The notes below the pieces were generated by a model that ran no database searches, was not told the DNA's origin, and worked only from the letters and a program-made list of their open reading frames with translations. From Sarcocystis neurona (lineage: Eukaryota; Apicomplexa; Conoidasida; Eucoccidiorida; Sarcocystidae), in the NCBI GenBank assembly GCA_000727475.1, contig KL647306.1, forward strand, positions 213,748 through 277,747: a stretch of DNA of 64,000 nt, written 5' to 3'. Below are positions 38,331 through 50,000 of this stretch, one piece after another (position 1 is the stretch's first letter; every line of letters begins with the position of its first letter). The position numbers and the translations under genes are program-made.

Positions 38331-38877
38331 GCGTACATGTACATACATGCAGCTACGTATATATACACACATAGGTTTGCGTATGTGAATCCATCTGTCT
38401 GCGATCTGCCTTCGCGGTGTCTGTGTTGAGCATGCGGCAGTTCGCGCCGCTTCGTCAAAGCAGGCTTACTTCTGCTGCTCGCTGATGCGCTCGCTTGCAC
38501 GACCAAAAGGCAGCCCAGAGATGTGGGTTCCAGGAAATAGACGGGGGAATCAAATAGCAGTTTAGACAAAGTACGCGCAAGTGCTTCCCGAAGAGACGTT
38601 CCTCGTCTCCCGCTGTTAGTATTCTTCCCTTCTCATATCTGGCAACCGGTCCTTTTGCTGCTGCTCCTGCCGCTGTTTGACGAGGAGAAGGACTGCTACT
38701 TTGGTTTCTGCGGCCGCTTCTGCTGCGGCTTGCTGCTCTCGCCTTCTGCCGCTGATGCCCGTCGCTCACGCGCGCGCTGCTGCTGCTGCTGGTGCCTTCG
38801 CTGCCGCCGTTGCTGCTGGTGGTGTTGCTGGGCAGCCGGGAAGCAGCGGCGCCATGCTGCGGCGTTGCCGTCCACAC
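28729..38877 (-). CDS. EEP-superfamily hydrolase, neutral sphingomyelinase-like
   Basis: Four exons (38877-38470, 35632-34306, 31613-31437, 29174-28729) encode an endonuclease/exonuclease/phosphatase-fold enzyme, a Mg-dependent phosphodiesterase. Motifs appear in family order: LRVLCLNCYLIPP (active-site Asn), YDLVCLQEVWG (metal-binding Glu), LLLLNTHFSV, LLCGDFNIDAE (Asp/Asn), GRIDYIFAIDD and ELSDHWPLSARI (catalytic Asp-His). Junction phases are 0, 1 and 1, and every junction preserves the motif spacing. The LNCY and LQEVW motifs resemble neutral sphingomyelinases most. CCR4-type nucleases and inositol polyphosphate 5-phosphatases share the fold and cannot be excluded, so substrate and location are inferred. 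An acidic, Ser-rich insertion of about 115 residues separates NTHF from GDFN. No membrane segment is visible. The first exon has no ATG in frame, so the true start is probably in an unfound upstream exon. Confidence 0.85.
29175..31436 (-). other. EEP intron 3 (apparent GC-AG), 2.3 kb
   Basis: It contains TA-rich microsatellites (29320-29350, 29790-29890, 30060-30250, 30720-30930) and a short CTG/GCT-rich patch at 30320-30480. No gene is recognised. Confidence 0.6.
31437..31613 (-). CDS. EEP exon 3 (RIDYIF motif)
   Basis: The acceptor TTGCTGCAG|GT starts GRIDYIFAIDDVLLSSADVQ, and the exon ends ...RIFFEHIYCL. The best phase-compatible donor is CTAG|GCAAGA, a GC-type 5' splice site, phase 1. 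It joins to exon 4 as YCLGMDIVAQEPGTELSDHW. No GT donor with suitable phase and consensus was found nearby. Confidence 0.8.
31614..34305 (-). other. EEP intron 2, 2.7 kb
   Basis: It holds an A/G/C-rich CAG tract at 31660-32170, then TA/GT microsatellites at 32600-32900 and 33360-33570, and CA-rich DNA at 33930-34150. Long frames inside the CAG tract run on both strands and carry no domain. Confidence 0.65.
34306..35632 (-). CDS. EEP exon 2 (QEVW, NTHF and GDFN motifs)
   Basis: The acceptor GGCGTGCAG|ATC opens the exon in phase 0 with IGQVAAQYDLVCLQEVWGTN. This continues the helix from exon 1 (AHQRAAE). The exon carries GGLFFAWKR, NQNVTAVELD, LLLLNTHFSV, a Ser/Asp/Glu-rich linker (about 34937-34600) and LLCGDFNIDAEKAPRAY. 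It ends at CCAAG|GTAGCA, phase 1. An earlier donor is possible, because the last 50 or so residues are low complexity. Confidence 0.85.
35633..38469 (-). other. EEP intron 1, 2.8 kb
   Basis: It contains TA-rich microsatellites at 36180-36560 and 38100-38340, the latter including long (AT)n runs at 38290-38330. Non-repetitive DNA at 36600-37380 and 37650-38060 is open on both strands, but nothing is recognised in it. Confidence 0.65.
38470..38877 (-). CDS. EEP exon 1 as found (5' end unresolved)
   Basis: The frame is open upstream to a TAA near 38920 but contains no ATG, only a GTG at 38877. A CTGCTGCAG|CG site near 38894 could be an acceptor for an earlier exon. After a Ser/Arg/Gln-rich stretch the exon encodes FGKHLRVLCLNCYLIPPSIS and then WNPHLWAAFWSCKRAHQRAA. 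It ends at GCAGAA|GTAAGC in phase 0. Confidence 0.75.
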
Positions 38878-39250
38878 GATGTCTGCTTTCGCTGCAGCAG
38901 TCGCAGCGCACGTAGCAGGTTAAATGGAGCTGATGTGAGGGCAGCGCCGACAGACGCAATGCCAGCAGCAGTAACGGCAACAGTAGCAGCAGCAGTAGCA
39001 GCAGCAGCCGAAGCAGCAGCCGAAGCAGCAGCAGCAGTAGCAGCAGCAGCAGTAGCAGCAGCAGCAGTGGCAGCAGCAGCAGTGGCAGCAGCAGCAGTGG
39101 CAGCAGCAGCAGTGGCAGCAGCAGCAGTAGCAGCACCAGGAGCAGCAGCAATAGCAGCAACAGCAGTAGCAGTAGCGGCCGCAGGAGCACCAGTAGCAGT
39201 CGCAGCTGCAGCTGTAGCATTCGTAGTAGTACTCGCAACAACAGACGCAG
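38640..39250. repeat. CTG then GCA/GTA repeat blocks around the EEP 5' end
   Basis: CTG/GCT-rich sequence at 38640-38840 overlaps the Ser/Gln-rich start of EEP exon 1. A nearly regular GCA/GTA array runs 38960-39240, including several copies of GCAGCAGCAGCAGTGGCA at 39060-39125. The array reads as an Ala/Val run on the plus strand. Confidence 0.85.
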
Positions 39251-39479
39251 AAATGTGGATGTCGAAACTTCTCGCCCAGAAGCAGCAACGCCGCCAGGTC
39301 AAGAAGTGACGGCTCGAATCAGCAGCCGCATCAGCAGCGCGTGTGAGGAAGAAGTTCTCACGTCGTCACAGGTCAAGCAAACGATCGGCAGCATTGCGAC
39401 GACTGTGTCGTACAAAGAGGACCACTACGTCCACACTAGGAGACGAGCGAAAGGGAGAAACCGAGACAGAAGCAGGTGA

Positions 39480-39980
39480 CTAGAGAAAGACACCCAGAAA
39501 ACAGGACAGGTGGAAGAGGCTGGCGAAGGGTTTAAGGCGTGTGGTTCCGAACCAAACAGATGAGATACACACACAGGCACAAATGGAAGACGAAGAAGAA
39601 GAGGAAGAAGAAGAAGAAGCGCAAGGAGCATGTGGGAGAACGCAGAGGGACGGGAGAGAAAAATTACACCAGGGGACACACAAAAAGAAGAGAAGCGCAC
39701 GCTGAAGCGGAACAGGGAGACGGAGCCGCGGGGATGGTGGAAACACACAGGAGGAAAAAGTGTGTGGGACGGCAAACGAACAGGAAGACACGCGGACGCG
39801 CAAGAAGCCGGAAAGGAAGGTGGGCGAAAAGGAGACAACGAAGGCGTAACAAAGGAGACAGAGGGAGGAAGGAAAACGTAGAGACATAAAAGAAAGAGAC
39901 GGAGACGCGGACCGTTCAAAACAAAGAAGAGGAACACAGAGAACGACGTCCGCGAAGGCGAAAAAAGAAAAGAGAAAAAG
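39480..39980. other. Polypurine tract, purines on the plus strand
   Basis: The plus strand is overwhelmingly A and G for about 500 bp, with GAAGAAGAGGAAGAAG near 39590. There is strong strand asymmetry. No conserved protein is encoded, although frames are open on both strands. Confidence 0.75.
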
Positions 39981-41399
39981 CCACGGCTAACCGCGGCGTC
40001 AAGGCCAGAGACTCTCAGAACAATGCGGGACAGCAGATACGCGAATAGAAAAAGCGCACGCCTGTCTCTTCGGGTCCCCGAGAAGTATTTACGTACTTCT
40101 CGACGGATCCTAAAAGGGAAATTCGGTGTTTGAAGAAACAGAGGGGAGGCTGTTCATGTGCGCTTCGCCTCTTCGATTACTCAGAAGTAATACGCACTGT
40201 CTGTCGCGTCTAAGCTCCTTTCTATACACGTAGGTCAGCGCACATACTACGTGTGTATACATGTGTACACGTGCGGCAGACAACAGAGAGCGGGCAGAGT
40301 TGTGCACGTGTGGATCTGCAGAAGTTTACGCAGGGGAGGCACACACACAGACAGACAAGGAGCAGTCGTGAAGACGTGCTCGGAGCGACATACGCAGCCA
40401 CGTAGAACAGCAGGCACTACTCTTGAAGTAACTTCGCATGCACGTGAAGTTCAGATTCTCTCCCTGGTGGCGTGTCAACGTGAGGGCGGTGCGGCAGTCT
40501 GCGAACTCAGCAGGACGTTCCGGCACAAAGAAGTACGCGACGGTGTGGCTTCTCAGTTTCCCAAGGGAAAGGAGAGAATTCTACAGAGGTGTCTCCCGCT
40601 CACGACGCTTGTGAAGGCGGCGCCTCAATCACACGTGCTTCCTATGGACGGGGATACTCCGGCTAGCACGTACGTACATGTGTGTGCAAACGTACCCGCC
40701 GGCGACACGTTATTCTGCAGATGTTTTACGTTGACGCACGCAGTGTATAACTACACCCATAAACGCATGCGAACGACTGAGGCAGTCAACATGTGTATAC
40801 GTCTACTTATGGACTTGCAAGCAAGTGCATACACACAACAGACACGTCGTTTCTTCCCGCCATTTTTTCAGTAAATACGTCTGGCGAAACGTGGAATTGA
40901 AAGAGAGTACGGCAAGAGGCACAGGGGCCAGGAAAAGACTGCTCGTGACGGAAATGCAGTAGACGTCTTCGCTTCGACTGCATTGGAGACAGCAGGTTGG
41001 CTTCTTTTCCAATTATTCAACTTGACATGGACGCAGACGTGCGCAAAGACGTGTAGCTAAACTATCTTATCCTTCTATAGTCTAATATTGTAGCTGTGTT
41101 CACACGTGTACAGACGACATACGTGGGCACTTATTAAAGTGCATGCGCAGTACAAGTACGCAAGCGTATATACATGACTAGATAGGTATTGACGGTGCAC
41201 GTACGTAGAATACCCTAAGCGCACTTACACGGTTGCACGCGTGTGCCTCTGGAGGATTGTCTAAATGCTTTTCTGTATGTACGTGGAGAATGTATTGCAG
41301 CCGCAGGAGAGAATTTACTGGGACTTACTCTTTTCCAGTTCTTGACTCAACGCGCACGACGGGTAGTGATCTTCATTCTTCACCCGCACAGGCAACAAG

Positions 41400-41560
41400 A
41401 AACTCAAGGATTCTGCACTGCTGCTGTTGCTGCCCCTGTCGCTGCTGTTGCTGTTGCTGCTGTTGTACGTGTTGCTGTTGGTGCTGCTGGTGTTCTTGCC
41501 GCTACTGCTGTTGCGGCTTGTGGTGTTGCTGCTTGCGTTCACGGTGCTGCGGCTGCGGAG
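41400..41560. repeat. CTG/GCTG repeat island
   Basis: CTG/TTG steps dominate for 160 bp in otherwise non-repetitive intergenic DNA. Confidence 0.85.
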
Positions 41561-41859
41561 TGCGCGGAAATGTTGGCTGACTGTTCTGGTCGTATGGAGC
41601 ATCCGGGTTATCTCTTCTTCTGTATCTTGTGCTTCTTCTCCTTCCTCCTGCCTTCCTTCTACACCGACTTCCCCAACGACATCGATGCCCGTGTAGCTCA
41701 GTGGGAAACTCATTTTGTTGACAGACAACGCGACGAAGGGGAGAGAAACGTAACAGGGGATTGCAGTAGCCAAGAAGACAGCAGGGTCACTACGAGGGGG
41801 GACAGCCCAACTGCCAGAAAAAACTGGAGGTTACTGAAAAGACAAAGGGAGTGGAGGGC

Positions 41860-42120
41860 ATTTTACAACGACTAAAAGATGGGAAGAAGCGAAAGGCAGA
41901 AAGAGACAAAAACGGAGAGGCAGGAAGGAGGAAACGTGCGAGCAGGATCGATGAATACAGGAGAACGACAGAAAAAAAAAAGAAACAAAACAAGACAGGG
42001 GAAGCGAGGACCAAAGCGGGCGAGCAGGATGAAACGAAGAGGAGATGCGAGAAAAGAGAGAGGAGGCATGTGAGCGGACGAGAGAGGAAGGGAGAAGCAA
42101 ACAAGGGGATACAACTGTGA
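41860..42120. other. Second polypurine tract, purines on the plus strand
   Basis: A and G make up most of the plus strand for about 260 bp. It is similar in character to the tract at 39480-39980. Confidence 0.7.
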
Positions 42121-43317
42121 ATTAAAAAACGGTTGCTGAGCTTACGCTATAAAGGACTGAACTGCGGAAATGGTGGAATTGTGAGACGCAGAGAATTTGG
42201 GAAGAAAAGGAAGACGGACGGCACCAGTGTTCGAGCGACTCGGGAAATAAAAGAGAAGCACACCATGAAAAAGAAATACTGGACGCAAAGAAAGGAAACA
42301 GAAAAGGCCTAGAGTGAGTAAGGTTTCAAGGCGATACGCAACGGGAGAGGACAAGCAGGAAGACAGTCCGAGGGCAAAACGCTTAGAAGAATTCTCACCG
42401 AGGGTGCCCGCCGAGGACGGGGTGGAACAGAATAACGAGAATCGGGTTGACTTACAAAAAATGAGAATCCCCCAAGCGCGTGTGACCGCAGTTGTTCGGA
42501 TATCGGAATGTGCACGTCTGTTTACATTGTGGTATCATATACATAGGTACGCACGTGTGCACCACAGATACAAACATTAAATGTTATCATTTAATGTTTC
42601 GGTGCGCCGGCCTATACTATCAATTGTGTGTATACGTGTGAGTATGCGGTACTCCCCGTCGAAGGAAGCCTAGTTGCGTGTATGCGACGACGTTTGGTTA
42701 AATACGACAGCAACCTTAGTGTTGAGGCCAGATAAACGGTAGAAAATCAAGTGTACGGAGGAGAGATTTGAAGAATGATTGAAGGAACAATTGAACGACC
42801 GGATGTAGCAAGTTTTAGGGTCTTCCGTCAGAAACGGGTGCGCAGGAGATACATCGTGGAACAAGGTGCCACCGTGAGGGTCACTGAAGTCCCTGCCTCC
42901 TAGATGTTTGTACATGTTCTTGCAGCCTGTGTCAAAATAACAGTGGCAAACCAACTACTTTTATGAAGAAATCTGGGAAAAGGGACAATGGGTAACAGCA
43001 GGCGTATTGGACGGATGATGTGGGTACGCCGGTTTCCACGCGTACATCGTTGAGTTCAAGGTAGGAGGCAGAAGAGGCAGGGAAAGGACAAGACATAAAT
43101 GTGCGCTTGTACGTAGAAGATGCCTCGGGAGAAAGGCGTGAACAGAGAGGAAAAAGAAAAAGTAAATCTCAGCGTTACGGCCCCAGTTGCCTTCTCTAAC
43201 ACACCACTTGACACGGCTAAAACTACAAGATGTGTGTGTGTGAGGCATAGCGTGAAAGGCCGGAAGGTGTAGGCAGATAAGTAGGAGGCTCAATCGACAA
43301 AAAAGAAGAAGGAAAGT

Positions 43318-43407
43318 TAATAACTGACATATCGCTAAACAAATCTATATACGCGTATATGTATAATAACTGACATATCGCTAAACAAATCTATATACGC
43401 GTATATG
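43318..43407. repeat. 44-bp perfect tandem duplication
   Basis: Two identical 44-bp copies (43318-43361 and 43364-43407) begin TAATAACTGACATATCGC and end ACGCGTATATG. They are separated by two bases, giving a period of 46. Confidence 0.95.
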
Positions 43408-45164
43408 CAGAGGCTGATTCGTAGCTTCGTGTGTACATGCCGAGTTAAATATAAGGCAATATGTAGGTGGTGGCACTCCGGCAGAAATGGACAGACACAG
43501 GAAAAATTCACAGGAAAGTAAATTCGTACAGCCAGTTTCAGCAGAGATGATCACAAAAAACACTTTACGCGGCTAGCCTGTCAAAGAAGCAAACATACAC
43601 AGAGAAATGGGAGCTACGCCTGCATAGACGTGCACGCTAACAGAGGCAGGCTCAGAGATAAGGGCCGGCGCAATTGTATTTTGACAGAGGTAGGCAAACT
43701 GTAGTGCAATTGAATGATACGATTCCCGAATGCGGAACATTGACGTTCACACGCGTACTTGCGGACCATATTTTAAGCAGGAATGTGAGGAGTAAAAATG
43801 AAAGAGGGCTCTTCTGCAAGGAACTCCGGAGATTGGACAGATATATATTACCATGCTAGTAAAGGTGAGAAGTAGAGAGGGAGGATCGTTTGTAGAATTC
43901 AGTTTCCAAATATACGGTTAGCGATACGGCACCGCCGCGCGTTCCTACTCAAGACACGTCTCAACTCGATGACCTGGTTTCTCTACTTATCGCTCTTTAA
44001 CGAACCGGATGGGTAACAGAAAGTACATTGCTGAGGAAAAGGGCGGAAACTTCTCAAATCAAAGCCGCGCCTTAATACATAGAGATGCAGACCTCTGGGA
44101 GTTCCCTCCTCCTTGTGAAGACACACTCGTCTCTTCTGGTGCACCGCGGTTTCGAGAGCATTTTACCTTAATTTCCAGGAGTAAAACAGTTTCGCATGAC
44201 TCAACCGTAGCTGGTGAAGATCGCCACCCATTTGAACAAGTAGGTGAATTTTAGACAATGTACAGCGGGGATATACGGATACATATGTACAGACACACAC
44301 CTGCTAGGCACACTAACGTGTATACGCGCACATTTCCTGTCCTGTGTACGTACGGCTAAAAAAAAAAGAAAACAGCCCTTTATGTAGACCTTCCACACAG
44401 AAGACTCTGCTTCATCCTTCGTTCTTCTCGGGATTTTTTCCAGGGACTCAACAGGCGTTGTACGTGGCGAGCCAAGTCAGCAAGTTACCTCTATAGAGGG
44501 GAGACTGGGCTTGCCCAGACACCTCACGGCTCGGTCTGTCTTTACAGCGGCCACACAATGCGCTGTTCGTTTGCTTTCGAAAGAAAGCGGTGAATCTCGT
44601 GTAGCAGCGCCTTCAGCATGTGTTTCGTCCGTTGGAACAATGGGTTGACGTCCACGTAAAATGTCTCCAACAGTGGGCCGTATAGAGGCTGCTACTTCGA
44701 GTGTATCGGTAAAGACCTCTCTGCACACTGACCAGCCCTAGCGCACATGCCTTAGTAGCCACCGCCGCGGCAGAACAGAACGTGCTTCTAGACATACACA
44801 CTGCCTCCTGTTCCACAAGGTCTAGAAGGACAGGGGAGTTTATGAGACTAGAAGTAGATGTATTACACGTATGTGGGTATCTGTTTACAAATATATTGCG
44901 TAGATCTGCGGATCAGTAGGCTTCCGCGCATACGGTTCCCTCCAGAGATTCTGCAGTGTTGCTGTTCCACGGCGGAGTGCGGCAGTGAGCGCTCCAGCCC
45001 TGGCATGCTGCGAAAGCAGGTTCCTGCGCAGAACATGTCTGAAAAAAGCAAACTAAGGCTAGTTACCACTAAATCAGTATCCCTTACGTTTATCCGGAAT
45101 AATTTCGTATATTACTGCCCCTGGGAAACACATTCTCTTTCATTATCCGCAGCGTATATGTATG

Positions 45165-45197
<33 letters not shown>

Positions 45198-46359
45198 GCG
45201 TGTGTAGCGCGGGAGAGACAGAAGGTGAGACATGGCTGTACAGACCTTTATCTGTGTGTATGTTTGCTTTGTGTTTAGGCGCCTATGTGAGGTCTTCTCT
45301 GCGTCATTTTGGCGGTGGTTACGGACTGCGCACTGAAGGGCAACGCCTTCCTTTCTTGCTGAAGCGTGTCCATTTTAAAGCGTGTTATCTATTTTCCCTG
45401 CTTCTCTCTCTTTCAAGGAAGGTTATTCTATACTTTCCGAATGCTTTGTTTGTTCACCTGTGTTGTACTCTGCTGTGATCCCCGTCGTTCCCAGGCAGCG
45501 ACATCCAGTGTGCTGCACTGCTCCTCAGGTCCTTCACTGCGCGCTTCTGTGTTCCTCTGTGCTTCTTTTCCTCTTCTGCTAAAATGTTCCTTGAATATTG
45601 GTAAACCCCGTCGACTGCTTTTCCTTGTTTTTAGATTTCTTAAAGCTTTCTTTTCCCTCCAGAACGGCACGCCTGAAGTGAATACATGTATCTGGGGGCA
45701 GGTCGCCGCGATCCAACTGTATTTCGCACAGGCTGTGCGCCCTCTTACTAAATTTATTGTATCTGGATGAAAACCTGCACATAAGTGTTCGTAAGGTCTG
45801 GTTGTGTCCCTATTGCAGGAATGTATGGATGCACGTGTGTGTTATAAACCTTCCTACTTTTGTTTTGTCAGTTGTACAGTCCTTCCTATCTGCGTTATTC
45901 GATGCTTCATCCGTCTAGTTCAATGGACCGTTCTCTTTCGCAGAAAACCTATTCCGTTGTGAAGGCGAATGTTTCCTTGCCGTTCGTCTCTCTACGTCCT
46001 GCTACCTACTGCACTGCAGTACAGAGGGAAGGTCACATTCGTGCGCCTAGGAAGAGTTTTCCTCGCTTCCGGTGCCGCCCGCTGCCGCAGCAGCAGCCGC
46101 AAGTTCTGCGTAGTGGCCCCAGCCTCAGCACTTGCTTTTTCTCCTGAGCAACAGCGCTCCACCACACACAATTGCTGCAGCTGTGCTCCCGCGGAAGTTG
46201 TCGCAGCACGCAGTCTGTCCTCGTCTTTCTCCTCCTCTGGGGCCGCGGCAGCAGCATCTGTTACCCTAGTAAGACGAAGCGCTCTGCGCTGACCGTTTCC
46301 CTGTATCGTTTTCGCCTTTCTGCCTCCTTCTTCTTCTTCTTTCTCTTCGACCAACCGTG

Positions 46360-47049
46360 ATGAGCCCGTCGCCGTCCGCGCCTCCTGGTAGCCCTCACGA
46401 GCCGCCTAGGAGAGACTCTCCTGCTTCCCACAGTGCTGCTCACACTGTTGAAGCGACAGTCCAGCCACAGCAGGAGAAGAGCACGCCTTCCACAGGCGGA
46501 CCTGCAACAGCAGCGGCAGGAAGAAGAAATGTCGGGCGCTCGGCTTTCGACAAAGCAGCCGACGCAGGGGGCGAAGGAACAGCAGCGTCGTCCGCCTCTT
46601 CTTCTTCCTCTTTTCCAGCCGCAGAGACAGCAGCTCGTTCGGTAAGAGCCGCAACAGAAGGAGACGCAGAACCTGGGTGGGTAGGGAGAACACGCGTAGC
46701 TGCAGCAGCGTCAGAAGGAAGAGCAGCAGGAGCAACGAGTGGACGAGGTGGAGAAGCTGCTCCGGGCTCTGTTGCAGCAGCAGCGGCGACGGGCGGAGGC
46801 GAGGGTGGCGACGGCGGAGACGCGACGGAAGTGCCGCGGCTGCTGCAAGAACGACTGTCGCAGTGTGTTGACGCCGCGTGCAGGGACAGAGAAAGGAAGA
46901 GCGGAAAGAAGACGGCGGGGGAAGACGCGAGAAACTTCGCCGGAAGAGAATACGAAAACGAAGAAGAAGAGCCTCCCGACAGAATGGCCATCGGACACGC
47001 CGCCTGGGGTGTCCTCCACTCTGCTGCAGCGACCTGGAAACAGCAGCCG
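46360..47049 (+). CDS. ERV1: ERV1 exon 1
   Basis: This exon has 230 codons from ATG 46360 (CAACCGTGATGAGC) to a CAGCCG|GTAATT donor, phase 0. It encodes the low-complexity N-terminal region, Cys169/Cys174 in LSQCVDAACRDRE, an acidic stretch, and the first ERV helix ending ATWKQQP. Confidence 0.85.
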
Positions 47050-50000
47050 GTAATTTTTTCTCACGTGTGCACATCACAGATAAGTAGATGAACAGCTCCA
47101 CACTTGCCCTCCTACGTGTGTAGGGAGAGGTAGACACAGACAGAAAGCCAGACGAAAAGGGACGCCGCGCGTAAATATATGTATATATACATTCGCGCAT
47201 ATATCTCTATATATGCGTGTATATATCTTGTATGTCCTCGTACTCTTACATATATATATGTGTGTATATATGTGTGTATGCATGCAAGGGTGTAGGTAGA
47301 CGCATACAGACAGAGAGGAAAAGCGAGGGAGGAACAGAACAAGAGGGAAGGGAAGGCATCTTCGCATAGGCATGGGTGATGACACGTATGTGTAATACGT
47401 GTATGTGCATGTGCGTGGACTTCTGTAGGAGGGGCCACTTCAAAACGAAAAACAGAGAAAACGAGGGGACCGAAGGCACCGACGTCCGTCTACGCGTGCA
47501 CAGGTGTATATCTGCATGCAAGCCGCACACACACACACACTGCGCCAGCGAACGCTGAGGCCACAAGCAACCCTGCGCTTTCGTTTCCGGAGGCACCACG
47601 CCACACATATGTATATGAATTCATTGTACATAATACAGTAATATACATATATATGTATGTAAATGTAGGGATGGTGTAGGTGCTGTTGTGCGTGCAAATT
47701 TTGAGGGCACGTTCGGACTCCTGTGCAAATAATTATATGCGTATCTTTTTTCGAAGTACACTTGTATGTCCAGCGTTTGGTAGACGTACACTGTTACACG
47801 TTGGAGTGTCTTGACACTCCATCGTCTTGTACACTTAGCTCCTGTAGTCTTCTGTGGACGGAGGGGTGCCTCGACGCATACTTCTCGTAAGAGACAGAAA
47901 GGGAGAGGGAAAAGAAAGAAAGGAACTGACTGGAAAAGTGCAGGGAAGTGCAAAAGGCAAAGAGAAAGATGTGCTGCCTTCCGCTTTACCACTTCCGAGT
48001 GGATGGTCGTCCAAAAGAGCTGCCTGCTGCGACGCACATCTGTACCCGTACCTATACATATATATATGTTCAAAATAGATAGACAAATCCATAGTTCTTA
48101 TGGTTAGATCCCGATATATTTGTCGTGCAGGCTAACTTTCTGTGTAGAGCGTGTCTACCCATCTATTAAATATGTGAATGCCTGTGTGTCCCCGTACTTG
48201 CGCATATATATATATATATATACACGTATGTAATTTCTCTTTTTCAACGTACTAGGCACAGGTGGATACGCAAATAGATATTTACGGGTAGGTACGGATA
48301 TCTCTGTCATGTGCGCGTACCTTCTGTGTATGGAGCATGCGTGTCCTCGTCCCCAAAATTATATATATATATATGTACATATGTATGTGTCTTTGTGTGT
48401 GTACACGAGAGTGGTGAATTTAAATACTGTGAGGAAACCGCGGAATGCTGCTGCAGCTTTCTTAAGCGGCAGCCTGCAAACAGAGAGAGAGACAGACACG
48501 ACGGCGCCTTGGAAGCGCCGCACGCGTGCATGTATATGAGAGAGTTAGAACCGAGCAGCAACACCAGCAAGTAGAATCGACTCTTTCGCAAATTAGTCCA
48601 TATGCAGTCATGCGTATGCACCCACACGTAACCGTATATGTGTACTTATATATATGCATATATAAGTGTTTCGTCTTTAGTAGATGCCTGTGTACGTGTC
48701 GTCTTCGTATATACGCAGGTAAGCCATGTGTCTGCACACACATCGCCGAATCTATATAGGTGTACGTGTCTCCGATTGTATATCGACGCGTGTACATCTA
48801 CTTGGCAGGACAATCCGCTCTTCGACCGAAAGAATTTTCCACCTTATATAGACATTTACTGCGTCTTAACAGGCCGCGCGTCGTCTGCTGCTGCTCTTGC
48901 TGCTGGTGCAAAAAGGACGGTGCCGCCTGTTAGCTGCTTAGGGAGCAGCAGAGGGTCGACGACAGCACGAGAGACACGCGCAGAGTTCCTGCTGCATGTG
49001 GAATTATCCACCCAACTGCACGCAGTCCCCTTCTCACATGCGTGCGGAGTTCCTGTCTGGGTCATATTCCCCAGGTTTTTGTTTGCATGCGTTCGCTGCT
49101 CTCCCGTTTGCCTGCATGTGCTTCCACACGTCTCCCCACGCCCGCATGCCGCTTCTTCGTTTTTCGTCTGCGTGCGTCCCGTGGAGCTGCACGTACGTCT
49201 GTCGTGCAGTGTGTCTCTCACGTTCGCTTCCTGCTTTGCTGAGCACCTCCCGCTGCTGGTTCCCCTCCTTTCTTTGTTCACCCCCGCTCGTATTCCTCGG
49301 CTTCAGCGTGTGCAGAAAGCGTTCCTGCTGCTGCTCCTCCTGCTGGCGACGCTACTCTTGCGCTCTGGCGTTTTTCTCTTCGAGCTGGACCCCGGTCTTC
49401 TGGCTGCTGCGGCTGTGCGTCGTTGGCTGCTGCTGCTCCCGGTGCACCTTCTGCTGCTGCTGCAGCACTGGCGTCGCGCAGTGCTCGCACTGCCTTCGCT
49501 TTGCTGCTACTGCTACTAGTACTACTACCGCGACGAAAAATTGTTGCCGACGCCGCTGCTCTCCCGCTGCTGCGGGTGCCGCTGCTGCGTGCGCGTGCCT
49601 AGCTGCTGGTGCTTCTGCTACATGCATTCCGGTGCTGCTGTGGCTTCCGCTGCTGGTGTGCAGCGGCTGCGGCGTGCGCGTAGCCCCGCTGCGTGTAGTG
49701 TCTGCCCTGCTCTCAACCGGTGGTTGAGAGAAAAGAGTCACAACGTCCCTATCCCTGCAGCGCGACGGAAACGCCCTTTTGTACTTGCGGTGGCGACCGC
49801 TCTGCTGTCGACGTGCTACTGCTGCGCTGTGCCGCAGGGGTATTTGGAGCAGCAGCGCATGCACGAATGGATCCACGCCTTCGCCGCGCTCTTCCCGTGT
49901 GTGCAGTGCCGCACTCACTTCCAGCCGTTTCTTCAGGTCAGGAGGGCGCAGAGGAGGTTATGCAGAAGCAGTCACGCATGCACCCACATATTCTCGAAGG

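Larger units (their letters stand above)
38878..46359. other. Intergenic region between divergent EEP and ERV1 genes
   Basis: No gene can be named in these 7.5 kb. They hold the GCA/GTA array to 39250, polypurine tracts at 39480-39980 and 41860-42120, a CTG island at 41400-41560, and a 44-bp tandem duplication at 43318-43407. Long non-repetitive stretches lie at 40100-41250 and 42150-46350. Unidentified upstream exons of EEP may lie here. Moderately long open frames occur on both strands (for example 40251-40874 plus and 41315-41773 minus) without recognisable domains. Confidence 0.5.

Noticed and set aside
40251..40874. 207-codon plus-strand open frame in the EEP/ERV1 intergenic region
   Set aside because: It is non-repetitive, but carries no recognisable domain, and the DNA is also open in other frames. 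Length alone is weak evidence in this genome.
41687..41745. tRNA-like GTGTAGCTCAGTGGGAAACTC
   Set aside because: It resembles a D-arm, but no anticodon stem of proper length and no TTCGA-type T-arm follow at the right distance.
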